Source: an uncultured Bacteroidales bacterium | GTDB taxonomy: Bacteria; Bacteroidota; Bacteroidia; Bacteroidales; Paludibacteraceae | Reading direction: 5' to 3' | Assembly: GCA_934725535.1 (NCBI GenBank) | Contig: CAKVBV010000022.1 | Location: 1 to 34,395, forward strand | Length of the DNA: 34,395 nucleotides | The notes under the pieces: model-generated | The model's input: the letters and a program-made list of their open reading frames with translations, nothing else | Told to the model about the DNA's origin: nothing | Database searches by the model: none | In this document: one piece after another, positions 1-7,736 of the stretch | Layout: the number at the start of each line of letters is the position of its first letter | How positions within the stretch are numbered: position 1 is the stretch's first letter | Made by a program: the position numbers and the translations under genes

Positions 1-9
1 CCTTTGCAT

Positions 10-280
10 CGTGATTCAAGGTGTTGAATCCGGTAGGCTGCATACGTAAGCAGCCCGTGATCTTTGACGTACGAAATACTGCCCGAGAGGGTAGTGGAGG
101 GAGTCCCTGTTCCCTCATCAGAGGCAAAGGTGCCTCTGCGACAAACAGACAGGGATGCCGCTCGGTGGCACTATATGCCAACAGGAGGTACGATGGGGAT
201 TTGCATATTCGCAGTATTTGTAGCACCCTTACAGTTAAAATCTGAACAGTAAATCCAACAAAATAAGATTTACTGTTTGT
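10..280 (+). ncRNA. Candidate structured RNA, family not recognised
   Basis: The first bases read CCTTTGCATC, which fits the right part of a Bacteroidota -7 box (TAnnTTTG) cut by the window edge, so transcription could start near base 11-13. A run of hairpins follows: 13-19/24-30 (7 bp, loop 4), 36-41/50-55 (6 bp), 78-84/89-95 (7 bp with one G:U pair, GAGA tetraloop), 104-110/149-155 enclosing 119-126/131-138 (8 bp, loop AAGG), and 166-170/176-180. A perfect 11-bp inverted repeat at 245-255/267-277, followed by a T/G-rich stretch, could end the transcript. I saw no RNase P, tmRNA, SRP or cobalamin-riboswitch consensus. An open frame at 21-245 overlaps the hairpins and resembles no protein I know. 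The promoter and strand are inference because the upstream bases are missing. Confidence 0.4.
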
Positions 281-384
281 GGTTTGACCCCGATGTGCTT
301 CCTTTTGTCCGCGATCCGCACGAATTGGATATCTGGTCTAACGACTATTTCCTGCAGTTGGCAGAGCAGATTGTGTGGGAATAA
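253..384 (+). pseudogene. Orphan C-terminal coding remnant, unknown family
   Basis: A 43-codon open stretch runs from just after a stop codon at 250-252 to a TAA at 382-384. Its product ends with residues such as FVRDPHELDIWSNDYF and has protein-like composition, with acidic and aromatic residues typical of a natural C-terminus. No ATG precedes it in frame, and the inverted repeat at 245-277 overlaps its beginning. It is most simply the surviving 3' end of a gene whose front was lost. I do not recognise the family. It could also be chance open frame. Confidence 0.3.
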
Positions 385-414
385 GAGACAATCGGTCATA
401 CAGAGAACACACAG

Positions 415-443
415 TAGAGGTTGCCCTTAGCGTGCAACCTCTA
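415..443. terminator. Hairpin downstream of the restriction-modification gene
   Basis: A perfect 10-bp inverted repeat (TAGAGGTTGC at 415-424, GCAACCTCTA at 434-443, 9-nt loop) lies 8 bases beyond the stop of the minus-strand gene that ends at 452, and 30 bases beyond the plus-strand remnant. It could serve both directions. There is no clear T-tract on either side, so termination is inferred from position. The same stem sequence occurs at 23536-23576. Confidence 0.5.
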
Positions 444-451
444 TGGTCGGT

Positions 452-3211
452 TTATATCAGTTGTTGGTACATTTCCAGCAGCCGTGCCACGCAGTCGGAT
501 TCTGTCATCGTGGTCGGGAAGCCATACGCTGCCATCACTGCGCGGTCGTTGGCTTGATGGGCACGGCGTAGTTCGATGGGCATAGTTACTTCGTCGTACA
601 AGTCCGCCAATGAGCAATCGGGGTACTTTGCCCGTGCGTCCAAGATGGCTTGGGCGGTGGTCTCTATCTTCTGCCGCTGCTCCTCGGTGGGGTTGCACCA
701 CGGGAAGTTGTTGTAAACGATGTCTTTGCTGTAGCGGTAGTCGCTCTTCAGTCGCCCGCATACCGCACGCATCCACGCCATGTGCACATTGCTCGTCAAT
801 ACACCAAAATGGTATAAAGTAGCATTGGGGATAATCTGTACAGAGTCACTGGCTACCACATCAGGAGACATAAAGCCCATTGGAATATACCGACGGCGTT
901 CAGAAGACACACGCGGTATAATTACGAAAGGTTCTCCTATTGGTTGAGTTATCTGTGCAAATAAAGTTGGTGTTTCTGCCATTTTACGCGTACTTGCAGC
1001 CTTACTCTCCATTCGCATTTTGCGAACAGACTCAACGCGGGAATACACAATGGGGCATTGCCTTATTTCTTGAGGGTTAACCCCTTGCAACCATAGACAA
1101 TATCGCTTTTTATTGTTGATAAACTCTACCGCACCTGGGAACGGATGTATCCATTTTTGCGCAAGAGGTTCTTTTTCTATCAACTCATTTTTCTCATCTT
1201 CTGTCAATATAAAGCCTCCTCCGTCACGCGGCATATTTCCGAAATTCATAGGCGGAACATCACATAAAGGTGTACTCTGGTTATGTATAAATACAGAAGG
1301 TCCATCAACAAGATAGCCATTGATATTTGTACATTGTTTATATGTTCCGTCTGATAAATACAACCGCTTTACACCATTGTTTTCCAAAATAGAGAAACCT
1401 ATGATTACACAATGAACATGTGCCTTTAGAGTAGATTCACTATCCCAACGGAAAGTAGGATATGCAAAGTCAATATGCACACCAAAGTCTCTGTGTAAAG
1501 ATTCCCATAGTATAGCAACTTGCTCTCCTTGGGTGATGGAATTTGTAGATACCAAGGCGGCACGTATAGAGCGATTTTCAAGCATCATATTAGTAGCCTT
1601 ACGGTACCATGCCCCCACATAATCCAATTCTCCGATACCCTTAATATCTCCGAATATATCTACCATATCTTGCTTCTGCTCTCGTGTCATCAACATTCCA
1701 CCCACAAACGGCGGGTTGCCCATGATGTAGTTTAGTCGGTCGACAGGTACGACCTCGCTCCAGTCGGTGCGCAGGGCGTTGCCCTCGTGGATATTGTGGT
1801 AGGCGTGGAGGGGCAGAGGCTTGGCTTCTATCTGGCAGATACGCTCTGTCTCACGGAGCATCTGCAACTCGGCGATCCATAGGGCGGTAGTTGCTACGGA
1901 GACGGCAAAGTCGTTTATCTCGATGCCGTAGAACTGGTGTATATCCACTCGTATAGGATTGGTGAAGGTGCCCAACTGCATCTGGTCGCCTTGCAAGAGG
2001 CGGATGACCTTGTTCTCCAAACGGCGCAGACTGATATAGGTCTCAGTCAGGAAGTTGCCGCTGCCGCACGCAGGGTCAAAGAACGTGAGCGACGCCAATT
2101 TGTCTTGGAAAATATGCAAATTCTGCATAATGAATTTCGAGTTATGCGATTTATCGTTCGCAATAGTCTCGAACTCGTGCTGCAGGTCGTTGAGGAACAG
2201 AGGGTCTATCACCTTGTGGATATTCTCGATACTCGTGTAGTGCATACCGCCCGAGCGGCGTGTGTCGGGGTTCAGTGTGCTCTCAAACACCGCCCCGAAG
2301 ATAGTGGGACTTATCTCCGACCAGTCGAAGTCCTCCGAGGCTTTGGTGAGCAGGAGCGTGCGTATCTCATCGGTCAGTTGCGGTATCTCGATGTTCTCGT
2401 TGGAGAAGAGTCCGCCGTTCACATACGGAAACCGCCGCAGGTCGTCGTCCAAGTACGGGTCGCGGTCTTCGGGCTTGGTGTCTAATACTCGGAACAGGTC
2501 TATCAGCGCACGGCGCAGATGCGGCGCGGGAAACTGGTTGAGGTAGTCGTGAAACTCGTTCTTGTCGCCAAACAGCCCCGCATCTTCCGCAAAGAGGCAG
2601 AAGACGAGACGCACACACAGTTGGTTGAGTGAGGCGAGTGTCTCGGGGTCATCGGGGTGGGCGTACTGCGGACGGATGGCATCGTATATCTTCCCCACTA
2701 GGTCGCCCGCCTGTATGGAGAGTTCCATCTCTTTGCGCAGGGTGTCGCTGCCCGTGTCCACCAGAAAACGCAGACGGTAATGCTCTTTCTCAAGATTCTC
2801 CAATAGCACCACCTGCGGTTCGCTGTTGGGCTGCTCCATATCGTATATCCAGAACTCGCGGAAATTGCACGTTACTATCCACCGAGGACGACTGCTGTAC
2901 GGCAGTTCGGCGGCATAGCGTTTGGCTTGCTGGAACGGGTTGAGCAGCGAACCGTCCGACTGTTTGATGGGTGCACCCAGGTCTTTCTGTATCGACTTCT
3001 GCTCAATCAGCACCTTGGTGGCGGGTATGAAACCGTCGATAAAAGCCGTGTGGTCGATATGCACCTGCTGTTCGAAAGTGATGAACGTGGTAGGTTCTTC
3101 TATGCCGAGAGCATGGAGCAGCGCAATCCAGAACGGTTGCGACTCGCCTTTCTCGTACCCTTTGCCTGTCCAATAGGCAACAAAATCGTGTATGAGTTTG
3201 GGATTGGTCAT
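452..3211 (-). CDS. MmeI-like (type IIL) single-chain restriction endonuclease and DNA adenine methyltransferase
   Basis: The 919-residue product should both cleave DNA and methylate adenine, as in the MmeI family, whose founder has the same length. The N-terminal nuclease shows a PD-(D/E)xK-like triad D59, E70 and K72 (motif IEQK). A helical linker covers roughly 155-300. The gamma-class methyltransferase has motif X around HYTS (324-327), motif I DPACGSGNFL (379-388, AdoMet binding) and motif IV NPPF (499-502, adenine flipping). The target-recognition domain should lie near 610-790. The C-terminus has family-typical residues LADLYDEVTMP followed by a conserved LRRAHQ segment. No separate subunits flank it, as expected when one chain does everything. 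Bases ~800-1690 are visibly more AT-rich than the rest, covering late methyltransferase and specificity regions. It is transcribed from its own promoter. Recognition sequence cannot be deduced. Confidence 0.9.
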   Translation of the reverse strand: MTNPKLIHDFVAYWTGKGYEKGESQPFWIALLHALGIEEPTTFITFEQQVHIDHTAFIDGFIPATKVLIEQKSIQKDLGAPIKQSDGSLLNPFQQAKRYAAELPYSSRPRWIVTCNFREFWIYDMEQPNSEPQVVLLENLEKEHYRLRFLVDTGSDTLRKEMELSIQAGDLVGKIYDAIRPQYAHPDDPETLASLNQLCVRLVFCLFAEDAGLFGDKNEFHDYLNQFPAPHLRRALIDLFRVLDTKPEDRDPYLDDDLRRFPYVNGGLFSNENIEIPQLTDEIRTLLLTKASEDFDWSEISPTIFGAVFESTLNPDTRRSGGMHYTSIENIHKVIDPLFLNDLQHEFETIANDKSHNSKFIMQNLHIFQDKLASLTFFDPACGSGNFLTETYISLRRLENKVIRLLQGDQMQLGTFTNPIRVDIHQFYGIEINDFAVSVATTALWIAELQMLRETERICQIEAKPLPLHAYHNIHEGNALRTDWSEVVPVDRLNYIMGNPPFVGGMLMTREQKQDMVDIFGDIKGIGELDYVGAWYRKATNMMLENRSIRAALVSTNSITQGEQVAILWESLHRDFGVHIDFAYPTFRWDSESTLKAHVHCVIIGFSILENNGVKRLYLSDGTYKQCTNINGYLVDGPSVFIHNQSTPLCDVPPMNFGNMPRDGGGFILTEDEKNELIEKEPLAQKWIHPFPGAVEFINNKKRYCLWLQGVNPQEIRQCPIVYSRVESVRKMRMESKAASTRKMAETPTLFAQITQPIGEPFVIIPRVSSERRRYIPMGFMSPDVVASDSVQIIPNATLYHFGVLTSNVHMAWMRAVCGRLKSDYRYSKDIVYNNFPWCNPTEEQRQKIETTAQAILDARAKYPDCSLADLYDEVTMPIELRRAHQANDRAVMAAYGFPTTMTESDCVARLLEMYQQLI

Positions 3212-3241
3212 AATGGTAAAATGAAACGGGTGATATAATTA

Positions 3242-3307
3242 CAATTCACTCAATTTATCGTTACGGTTTACTCAATTATTTCGTACAATTTACTCAATTT
3301 CCTCTGC
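3242..3307. repeat. Three 22-bp direct repeats in the restriction gene leader
   Basis: The core ACTCAATT occurs at 3248, 3270 and 3292, spaced exactly 22 bp, each preceded by TT or TC. The array begins at the predicted transcription start and ends about 30 bases before the start codon at 3211. Position and two-turn spacing suggest an operator array or a repeated leader-RNA element. The motif TTACTCAAT also recurs at 22-bp spacing ahead of the ATPase gene (34017-34058). Confidence 0.8.
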
Positions 3308-3338
3308 AAAGGTACTGTAAAATAAGCACATACACAAC
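3307..3338 (-). promoter_or_regulatory. Promoter of the restriction-modification gene
   Basis: On the minus strand, GTTG (3338-3335), 20 nt, then TACCTTTG (3314-3307) match the Bacteroidota -33 TTTG / -7 TAnnTTTG promoter with one mismatch in the -33 box. The predicted start is near 3300, giving a leader of about 90 nt that includes the 22-bp repeats. Confidence 0.7.
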
Positions 3339-3386
3339 ACCTCAAAATAAAATCAGAGCAACCGCATCAAAATAATAACATACTTA

Positions 3387-3406
3387 ACGACGCGAGCCGC
3401 GTCGTC
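3387..3406. repeat. REP-like palindrome, copy A
   Basis: ACGACGCG, AGC, CGCGTCGT forms a perfect 8-bp stem with a 3-base loop, followed by a run of C. It sits between the restriction gene promoter and the terminator after rplQ. Related copies lie at 23594, 31817, 32708 and 32767. Confidence 0.7.
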
Positions 3407-3415
3407 CCCCAGTGA

Positions 3416-3452
3416 CAAAAAGGGACTGCCAAACGTACGCGTTGGCAGTCTC
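3416..3452 (-). terminator. Intrinsic terminator of the ribosomal superoperon
   Basis: On the minus strand GACTGCCAA (3450-3442) and TTGGCAGTC (3432-3424) form a 9-bp stem with a 9-nt loop, followed by CCCTTTTTG. It lies about 35 bases after the rplQ stop and has both a strong stem and a T-tract. Confidence 0.85.
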
Positions 3453-3485
3453 TTTGAATGCGGTTGATATTGCTCAACCTGTGTA

Positions 3486-3971
3486 TTACTCAGCCTTAGC
3501 CTCTTCTGCAGCAGGTTCAGCCTCGGCAGCCTCTGCCTTGGGAGCAGCCTTCTTGCCGGCACGACGGGTGGTCTTCTTAGCGGCAGGCTTGGCAGCAGAC
3601 TTGAGCATGTTCTCGTTGTAGTCAACGAGTTCGATGATACACATCTCAGCAGCGTCACCCAGACGGAAGCCCGTACGGAGGATACGTGTGTAGCCACCGG
3701 GACGGTTAGCAATCTTCTCGCTAACGTTCTGGAAGAGTTCGGTAACGACCTCTTTCTGTTTGAGTTCGCTGAATACGAGACGGCGGTTAGCCGTGGTGTC
3801 CTCTTTCGCACGGGTGAGGATAGGCTCTACGTAGATGCGGAGTGCCTTTGCCTTAGCCAGAGTGGTCGAAATACGCTTGTGCATGATGAGCGAGCAAGCC
3901 ATATTGGACAACAGTGCACCGCGGTGAGCGGCTTTTCGGCCAAGATGATTGAATTTCTTATTATGTCTCAT
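3486..3971 (-). CDS. rplQ: 50S ribosomal protein L17
   Basis: L17 binds 23S rRNA near the polypeptide exit of the large subunit. The first ~115 residues carry the family core, with segments such as HLGRKAAHRGALL and KRISTTLAKAKALR. From about residue 120 there is an alanine/lysine/glutamate-rich tail, so the 161-residue product is about 40 longer than the E. coli protein; such low-complexity tails are common on L17 of this phylum. It is the last gene of the superoperon, 58 bases after rpoA, and is followed by an intrinsic terminator. Confidence 0.97.
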   Translation of the reverse strand: MRHNKKFNHLGRKAAHRGALLSNMACSLIMHKRISTTLAKAKALRIYVEPILTRAKEDTTANRRLVFSELKQKEVVTELFQNVSEKIANRPGGYTRILRTGFRLGDAAEMCIIELVDYNENMLKSAAKPAAKKTTRRAGKKAAPKAEAAEAEPAAEEAKAE

Positions 3972-4029
3972 TGTTGTTTTTTAGTTTAGAGTTGAGGGTT
4001 GAGTGCTGACAGCCAACCCTCGGGTTGAA

Positions 4030-5028
4030 TTAGTCGTTGAGTTTGTATCTGCTAATATCCATACCGAAAGCCAGTCCGTTGCGCTCCAGCAGTTCGTCGA
4101 GTTCGGTGAGAGACTTCTTACCGAAGTTACGGAACTTGAGCAAGTCAGCGCGGTGGTAGCGAACCAGTTCGCCGAGGGTATCCACCTCTGCCGCCTTCAA
4201 GCAGTTGAGCGCACGTACAGAGAGGTCCATATCAGCGAGGTGCTGGTTGAGCAACTGACGCATACGGGTGTGCTCCTCATCGTAGGAATTGGTGACGGGC
4301 TTAGCCTGATCTTCGACAATAATCTTCTCATCGGAGAAGAGCATGAAATGGAAGATAAGGATTTTAGCCGCCTCTTTGAGGGCATCCTTAGGCGTGATAG
4401 AGCCGTCGGTGAGAATCTCGAGTGTGAGTTTCTCGTAGTCGGTACGTTGCTCCACACGGTAGGGGTCAATGCTGTATTTGACGTTGCGGATAGGGGTATA
4501 GATGCTGTCGATAGCGAGTACTCCAATGGGGTCATTGGGGTGACGGTTCTCGTCAGCAGACACATATCCGCGTCCCTTGTTGATAGTAATCTCAATCTCG
4601 AAATCTGCAGAGTCGTCCATCTCGGCGAGTACCAACTCGGGGTTGAGCACGTCGAAAGACTGGAGATAAGAGTTGAGTTCACCTGCGAGAAGAGCGGTAT
4701 TGGTATTGCCCTTGACGTGCATACGGATGGTTTCGCCATCAGCGTCCACACCCTCCTTGCGGATGAAGCGTACTTGTTTGAGATTGAGGATTAGGTTGGT
4801 TACATCGGTGATGACACCAGGGATAGTAGCAAATTCATGATCAATACCATTGATCTTAATTGAACAGATAGCAAAGCCCTCAAGTGACCCGATGAGTACA
4901 CGACGAATGGCGTTACCTACTGTGATACCATAACCCGGCTCGAGCGGACGGAACTCAAAAACTCCGTGCGTGCTGCTCGAATCCAACATGATAACCTTGT
5001 CAGGTTTAATAAAATCTAATATTGCCAT
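4030..5028 (-). CDS. rpoA: DNA-directed RNA polymerase subunit alpha
   Basis: The alpha dimer is the assembly platform of RNA polymerase. The 332-residue protein has the N-terminal assembly domain (about 1-230, with EPGYGITVGNAIRRVL near the dimer interface) and a C-terminal DNA- and activator-binding domain at about 267-320 (helix-hairpin-helix segment LLKFRNFGKKSL). Both domains are complete. It lies between rpsD (11-base gap) and rplQ, the normal alpha-operon position, so polymerase and ribosome synthesis are co-transcribed. Confidence 0.98.
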   Translation of the reverse strand: MAILDFIKPDKVIMLDSSSTHGVFEFRPLEPGYGITVGNAIRRVLIGSLEGFAICSIKINGIDHEFATIPGVITDVTNLILNLKQVRFIRKEGVDADGETIRMHVKGNTNTALLAGELNSYLQSFDVLNPELVLAEMDDSADFEIEITINKGRGYVSADENRHPNDPIGVLAIDSIYTPIRNVKYSIDPYRVEQRTDYEKLTLEILTDGSITPKDALKEAAKILIFHFMLFSDEKIIVEDQAKPVTNSYDEEHTRMRQLLNQHLADMDLSVRALNCLKAAEVDTLGELVRYHRADLLKFRNFGKKSLTELDELLERNGLAFGMDISRYKLND

Positions 5029-5039
5029 GAATTTAATTG

Positions 5040-5645
5040 TTATTTAGAGTACAACTCGACGATTAATTGCTCCTTGATATTCTCAGGGATTTCCTCACGT
5101 GGAGGGATATTGAGGAACTTGCCTGCTTTGTCAGCCTCGTTCCACTCCAACCAGTTATACTTGCTGTGGTTGAACCCATCGAGAGAAGCAGCAATGACCT
5201 CGAGTGACTTGGATTTCTCGCGAACTGCTACAATCTGACCGGGCTTAACCTGATACGAAGGAATGTTGACAACCTTGCCGTCCACGGTAATGTGGCGGTG
5301 GCTCACCAACTGACGTGCAGCAGCACGTGTAGGAGCGATGCCGAGACGGTAAACGACATTGTCAAGGCGTGATTCGAGCAGTTGGAGCAGAATCTCACCG
5401 GTAACACCCTTGATACGTGAAGCCTGAGCAAAGAGGAGACGGAACTGACGCTCCAGCACACCGTAGGTGTATTTAGCCTTTTGCTTCTCTGCCAACTGAG
5501 TACCGTACTCAGAGTTCTTTTTGCGGCGGTTAACGCCATGTTGCCCGGGGGCATAGTTACGCTTGTCAAGTACTTTGTCCGGACCGAAGATAGGTTCTCC
5601 GAAACGACGTGCGATACGCGATTTAGGACCAATATATCTTGCCAT
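5040..5645 (-). CDS. rpsD: 30S ribosomal protein S4
   Basis: S4 is a primary 16S rRNA binder that nucleates small-subunit assembly, and it commonly autoregulates alpha operons. The 201-residue protein starts MARYIGPKSRIARRFGEPIF, lacks the N-terminal zinc cysteines (the C-minus form), and has an S4 RNA-binding domain from about residue 95 (ESRLDNVVYRLG, then SHRHITVDGKVVNIPSY). It is followed by rpoA and preceded by an 86-base gap after rpsK, in which no promoter was seen. Confidence 0.98.
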   Translation of the reverse strand: MARYIGPKSRIARRFGEPIFGPDKVLDKRNYAPGQHGVNRRKKNSEYGTQLAEKQKAKYTYGVLERQFRLLFAQASRIKGVTGEILLQLLESRLDNVVYRLGIAPTRAAARQLVSHRHITVDGKVVNIPSYQVKPGQIVAVREKSKSLEVIAASLDGFNHSKYNWLEWNEADKAGKFLNIPPREEIPENIKEQLIVELYSK

Positions 5646-5731
5646 AATTTTTTAGAGTTTAAGAAGTTACATGTTCCGAGGGCAGTAGTTCCGCATAATG
5701 TGGTCTATGCCCCAGAGAACGATACTGATTA

Positions 5732-6121
5732 TTATACACGACGACGTTTAGGAGGACGGCAACCGTTGTGAGGCATCGGGGTAACGTCGATAATCTCAAC
5801 CACGTCAATGTGCGAGTTAGCGACGGCACGGATAGCACTCTCACGACCTTGTCCGGGACCTTTGACATACGCTTTCACCTTGCGCAGACCAAGGTCATAA
5901 GCGACCTTTGCGCAGTCTTCAGCAGCAGTCTGTGCTGCGTAGGGAGTATTCTTTTTGGAGCCACGGAAGCCCATCTTGCCTGCTGACGACCAAGAGATAA
6001 CCTGTCCGTCACCATTAGCAATCGTAACGATAACATTGTTGAAAGAAGACATAACGTGAAGTTGACCAACACCGTCAATCTTTACAACGCGCTTCTTAGC
6101 TGCAACTGTTTTCTTTGCCAT
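5732..6121 (-). CDS. rpsK: 30S ribosomal protein S11
   Basis: S11 forms part of the platform of the 30S subunit near the mRNA exit. The 129 residues include SSFNNVIVTI, GFRGSKKNTPYAAQ, the GPGQGRESAIRA segment that contacts 16S rRNA, and the C-terminal PMPHNGCRPPKRRRV signature. Length and order (rpsM-rpsK-rpsD-rpoA-rplQ) are as expected. Start chosen at the MAKKTVAAKKR methionine, 24 bases after the rpsM stop. Confidence 0.98.
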   Translation of the reverse strand: MAKKTVAAKKRVVKIDGVGQLHVMSSFNNVIVTIANGDGQVISWSSAGKMGFRGSKKNTPYAAQTAAEDCAKVAYDLGLRKVKAYVKGPGQGRESAIRAVANSHIDVVEIIDVTPMPHNGCRPPKRRRV

Positions 6122-6145
6122 AATTGATAGATATTAAGTGGTTGA

Positions 6146-6526
6146 TTACTTCGTTGCTTTCTTCTTGTTAGCAACCGTTTTCTTTTTACCTTTGCGCGTA
6201 CGAGCGTTGTTCTTCGTCGATTGCCCGCGAACAGGGAGACCGAGACGATGACGAACACCACGGTAACAACCGATATCCATCAAACGTTTGATGTTGAGAG
6301 ACGTTTCCGAACGAAGATCACCTTCCACTTTGTACTTAGCACCGATGATTTCGCGGATTTTAGCTGCTTGGTCATCCGTCCAATCCTGCACCTTGATGCT
6401 TGGGTCAACGCCTGCCTCTGCCAGGATTTTCTTTGCGCTTGAACGACCTATTCCGTAGATGTAAGTCAATCCGACTTCACCGCACTTGTTCTGCGGCAGA
6501 TCTACACCGACAATTCTTATAGCCAT
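6146..6526 (-). CDS. rpsM: 30S ribosomal protein S13
   Basis: S13 sits in the head of the 30S subunit and forms bridges to the large subunit and contacts P-site tRNA. The 126-residue product begins MAIRIVGVDLPQNKCGEVGL, has the helix-two-turn-helix segment YIYGIGRSSAKKIL, and the signature RHRLGLPVRGQSTKNNARTR before a lysine-rich tail. A 51-base gap separates it from rpmJ upstream. Confidence 0.98.
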   Translation of the reverse strand: MAIRIVGVDLPQNKCGEVGLTYIYGIGRSSAKKILAEAGVDPSIKVQDWTDDQAAKIREIIGAKYKVEGDLRSETSLNIKRLMDIGCYRGVRHRLGLPVRGQSTKNNARTRKGKKKTVANKKKATK

Positions 6527-6577
6527 AATTATTTACTTAAGGATATGTTTGTTTAATGATTAACCATGACGGAATGC

Positions 6578-6694
6578 TTATCCTTGACGCATTTTCATCT
6601 TGGGTTCTTTTTTGTTGATTACATACAAGCGACCTTTGCGGCGTACGATTTTGCAATCCGCGTTGCGCTTCTTGATAGATGCTCTAACTTTCAT
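6578..6694 (-). CDS. rpmJ: 50S ribosomal protein L36, zinc-free form
   Basis: A 38-residue product read directly from the sequence, beginning MKVRASIKKRNADCKIVRRK and ending EPKMKMRQG. L36 stabilises 23S rRNA in the large subunit. In the zinc-binding form Cys11, Cys14, Cys27 and His32 hold the metal; here position 11 is Asn and only Cys14 remains, so this is the C-minus form. It lies between infA and rpsM, its usual place. Confidence 0.95.
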   Translation of the reverse strand: MKVRASIKKRNADCKIVRRKGRLYVINKKEPKMKMRQG

Positions 6695-6713
6695 TTCTAT
6701 AGAGTTTTAGAGT

Positions 6714-6932
6714 TTATTTATAACGGAACGAAATACGTCCTTTGGTGAGGTCATAGGGGCTCATCTCCACTTTGACACGGTCGCCCGGGAGAATCTTGAT
6801 ATAGTGCATACGCATCTTACCTGAGATATGAGCGGTGATGATATGACCACTTTCGAGTTGCACGCGAAACATTGCATTGGACAATGCCTCAGTGATGGTG
6901 CCATCTACTTCGATAGAATCTTGTTTAGCCAT
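6714..6932 (-). CDS. infA: Translation initiation factor IF-1
   Basis: IF-1 occupies the ribosomal A site during initiation. The 72-residue product starts MAKQDSIEVDGTITEALSN and is a single S1-like OB fold, with FRVQLESGHIITAHISGKMR and a GDRVKVEMSPYDLTKGRI segment. A longer in-frame reading to 7100 would overlap map, so the start at 6932 was chosen; it gives the usual family length and a 13-base gap from the map stop. Confidence 0.97.
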   Translation of the reverse strand: MAKQDSIEVDGTITEALSNAMFRVQLESGHIITAHISGKMRMHYIKILPGDRVKVEMSPYDLTKGRISFRYK

Positions 6933-6945
6933 AGTGACGTGGTAG

Positions 6946-7731
6946 TTAAATAAAACGATTACCCAAGACTTCGCGGATATACTCAAAGGTAGAGAGTATG
7001 TCGGCTTTGCCGTTGCGTACGCAGACACTGAGTTCGTAGTGCGCCGACGGTTTGCGGTCAGCAGTACGTGCTGTCCAGCCGTTGTCCTCCATGATGACAT
7101 TGCGCCGTCCGAGGTTAATCATCGGTTCGATGGCGAGTGTCATACCCGATTTGAGTACGATGCCATTGCCGCGACGACCGTAGTTGCAGACCTCGGGGTC
7201 CTCGTGCATCTCGCGTCCGATACCGTGTCCCACGAACTCGCGTACTACAGAGTAGCCCGCCTTTTCGCAATAGGACTGGATAGCGAACCCGATGTCACCG
7301 AGACGGTGGCCTGTAACGGCTTCGGCAATGCCCATATAGAGCGCCTCCTTGGTGGTACGCATGAGTTGGAGCGTCTCAGGTGCCACTTCGCCCACAGGGA
7401 ATGTGTAAGCGGAGTCAGCCTGAAAGCCGTCAAGCAATACACAGCAGTCCACATCTATCATATCGCCGTCACGAAGAACGACTTTGTCAGAGGGAATGCC
7501 GTGCACCACCTGCTCATTGACCGAGGTACACAAGGTGGCAGGATAGCCTTCGTATCCGAGGCAGGAGGGGACACCTCCGTTGTCGCAGATATAGTCGTGG
7601 GCTATCTTGTCGAGTTGTGCCGTGGTAACGCCGGGTTGGACGGCTTTGGCTACTTCCGCCAAAGCGCGTCCAAGCAGGTCGTTACTGCGACGCATACGCT
7701 CTACTTCTTCGTCAGTCTTGAGGTATATCAT
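6946..7731 (-). CDS. map: Methionine aminopeptidase, type I
   Basis: It removes the initiator methionine from nascent proteins. The 261-residue enzyme has the pita-bread fold with metal ligands D95 or D93 (in MIDVDCC), D106 (GFQADS), H169 (GHGIG), E202 (IEPM) and E233 (HYELS), plus the conserved substrate-site histidine H77 (VVHGIP). No N-terminal SH3 or zinc-finger extension is present. It lies between secY (5-base gap) and infA, as in many spc operons, linking peptide maturation to export and initiation. Confidence 0.97.
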   Translation of the reverse strand: MIYLKTDEEVERMRRSNDLLGRALAEVAKAVQPGVTTAQLDKIAHDYICDNGGVPSCLGYEGYPATLCTSVNEQVVHGIPSDKVVLRDGDMIDVDCCVLLDGFQADSAYTFPVGEVAPETLQLMRTTKEALYMGIAEAVTGHRLGDIGFAIQSYCEKAGYSVVREFVGHGIGREMHEDPEVCNYGRRGNGIVLKSGMTLAIEPMINLGRRNVIMEDNGWTARTADRKPSAHYELSVCVRNGKADILSTFEYIREVLGNRFI

Positions 7732-7736
7732 TCCGA

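Noticed and set aside
21..245. 74-codon open frame at the left edge
   Set aside because: It overlaps a dense series of hairpins and matches no family I recognise; the RNA reading explains the sequence better.
6578..6694. Loss of zinc ligands in L36 as a defect
   Set aside because: The C-minus form of L36 is a normal variant; S14 and S4 here are zinc-free forms too.
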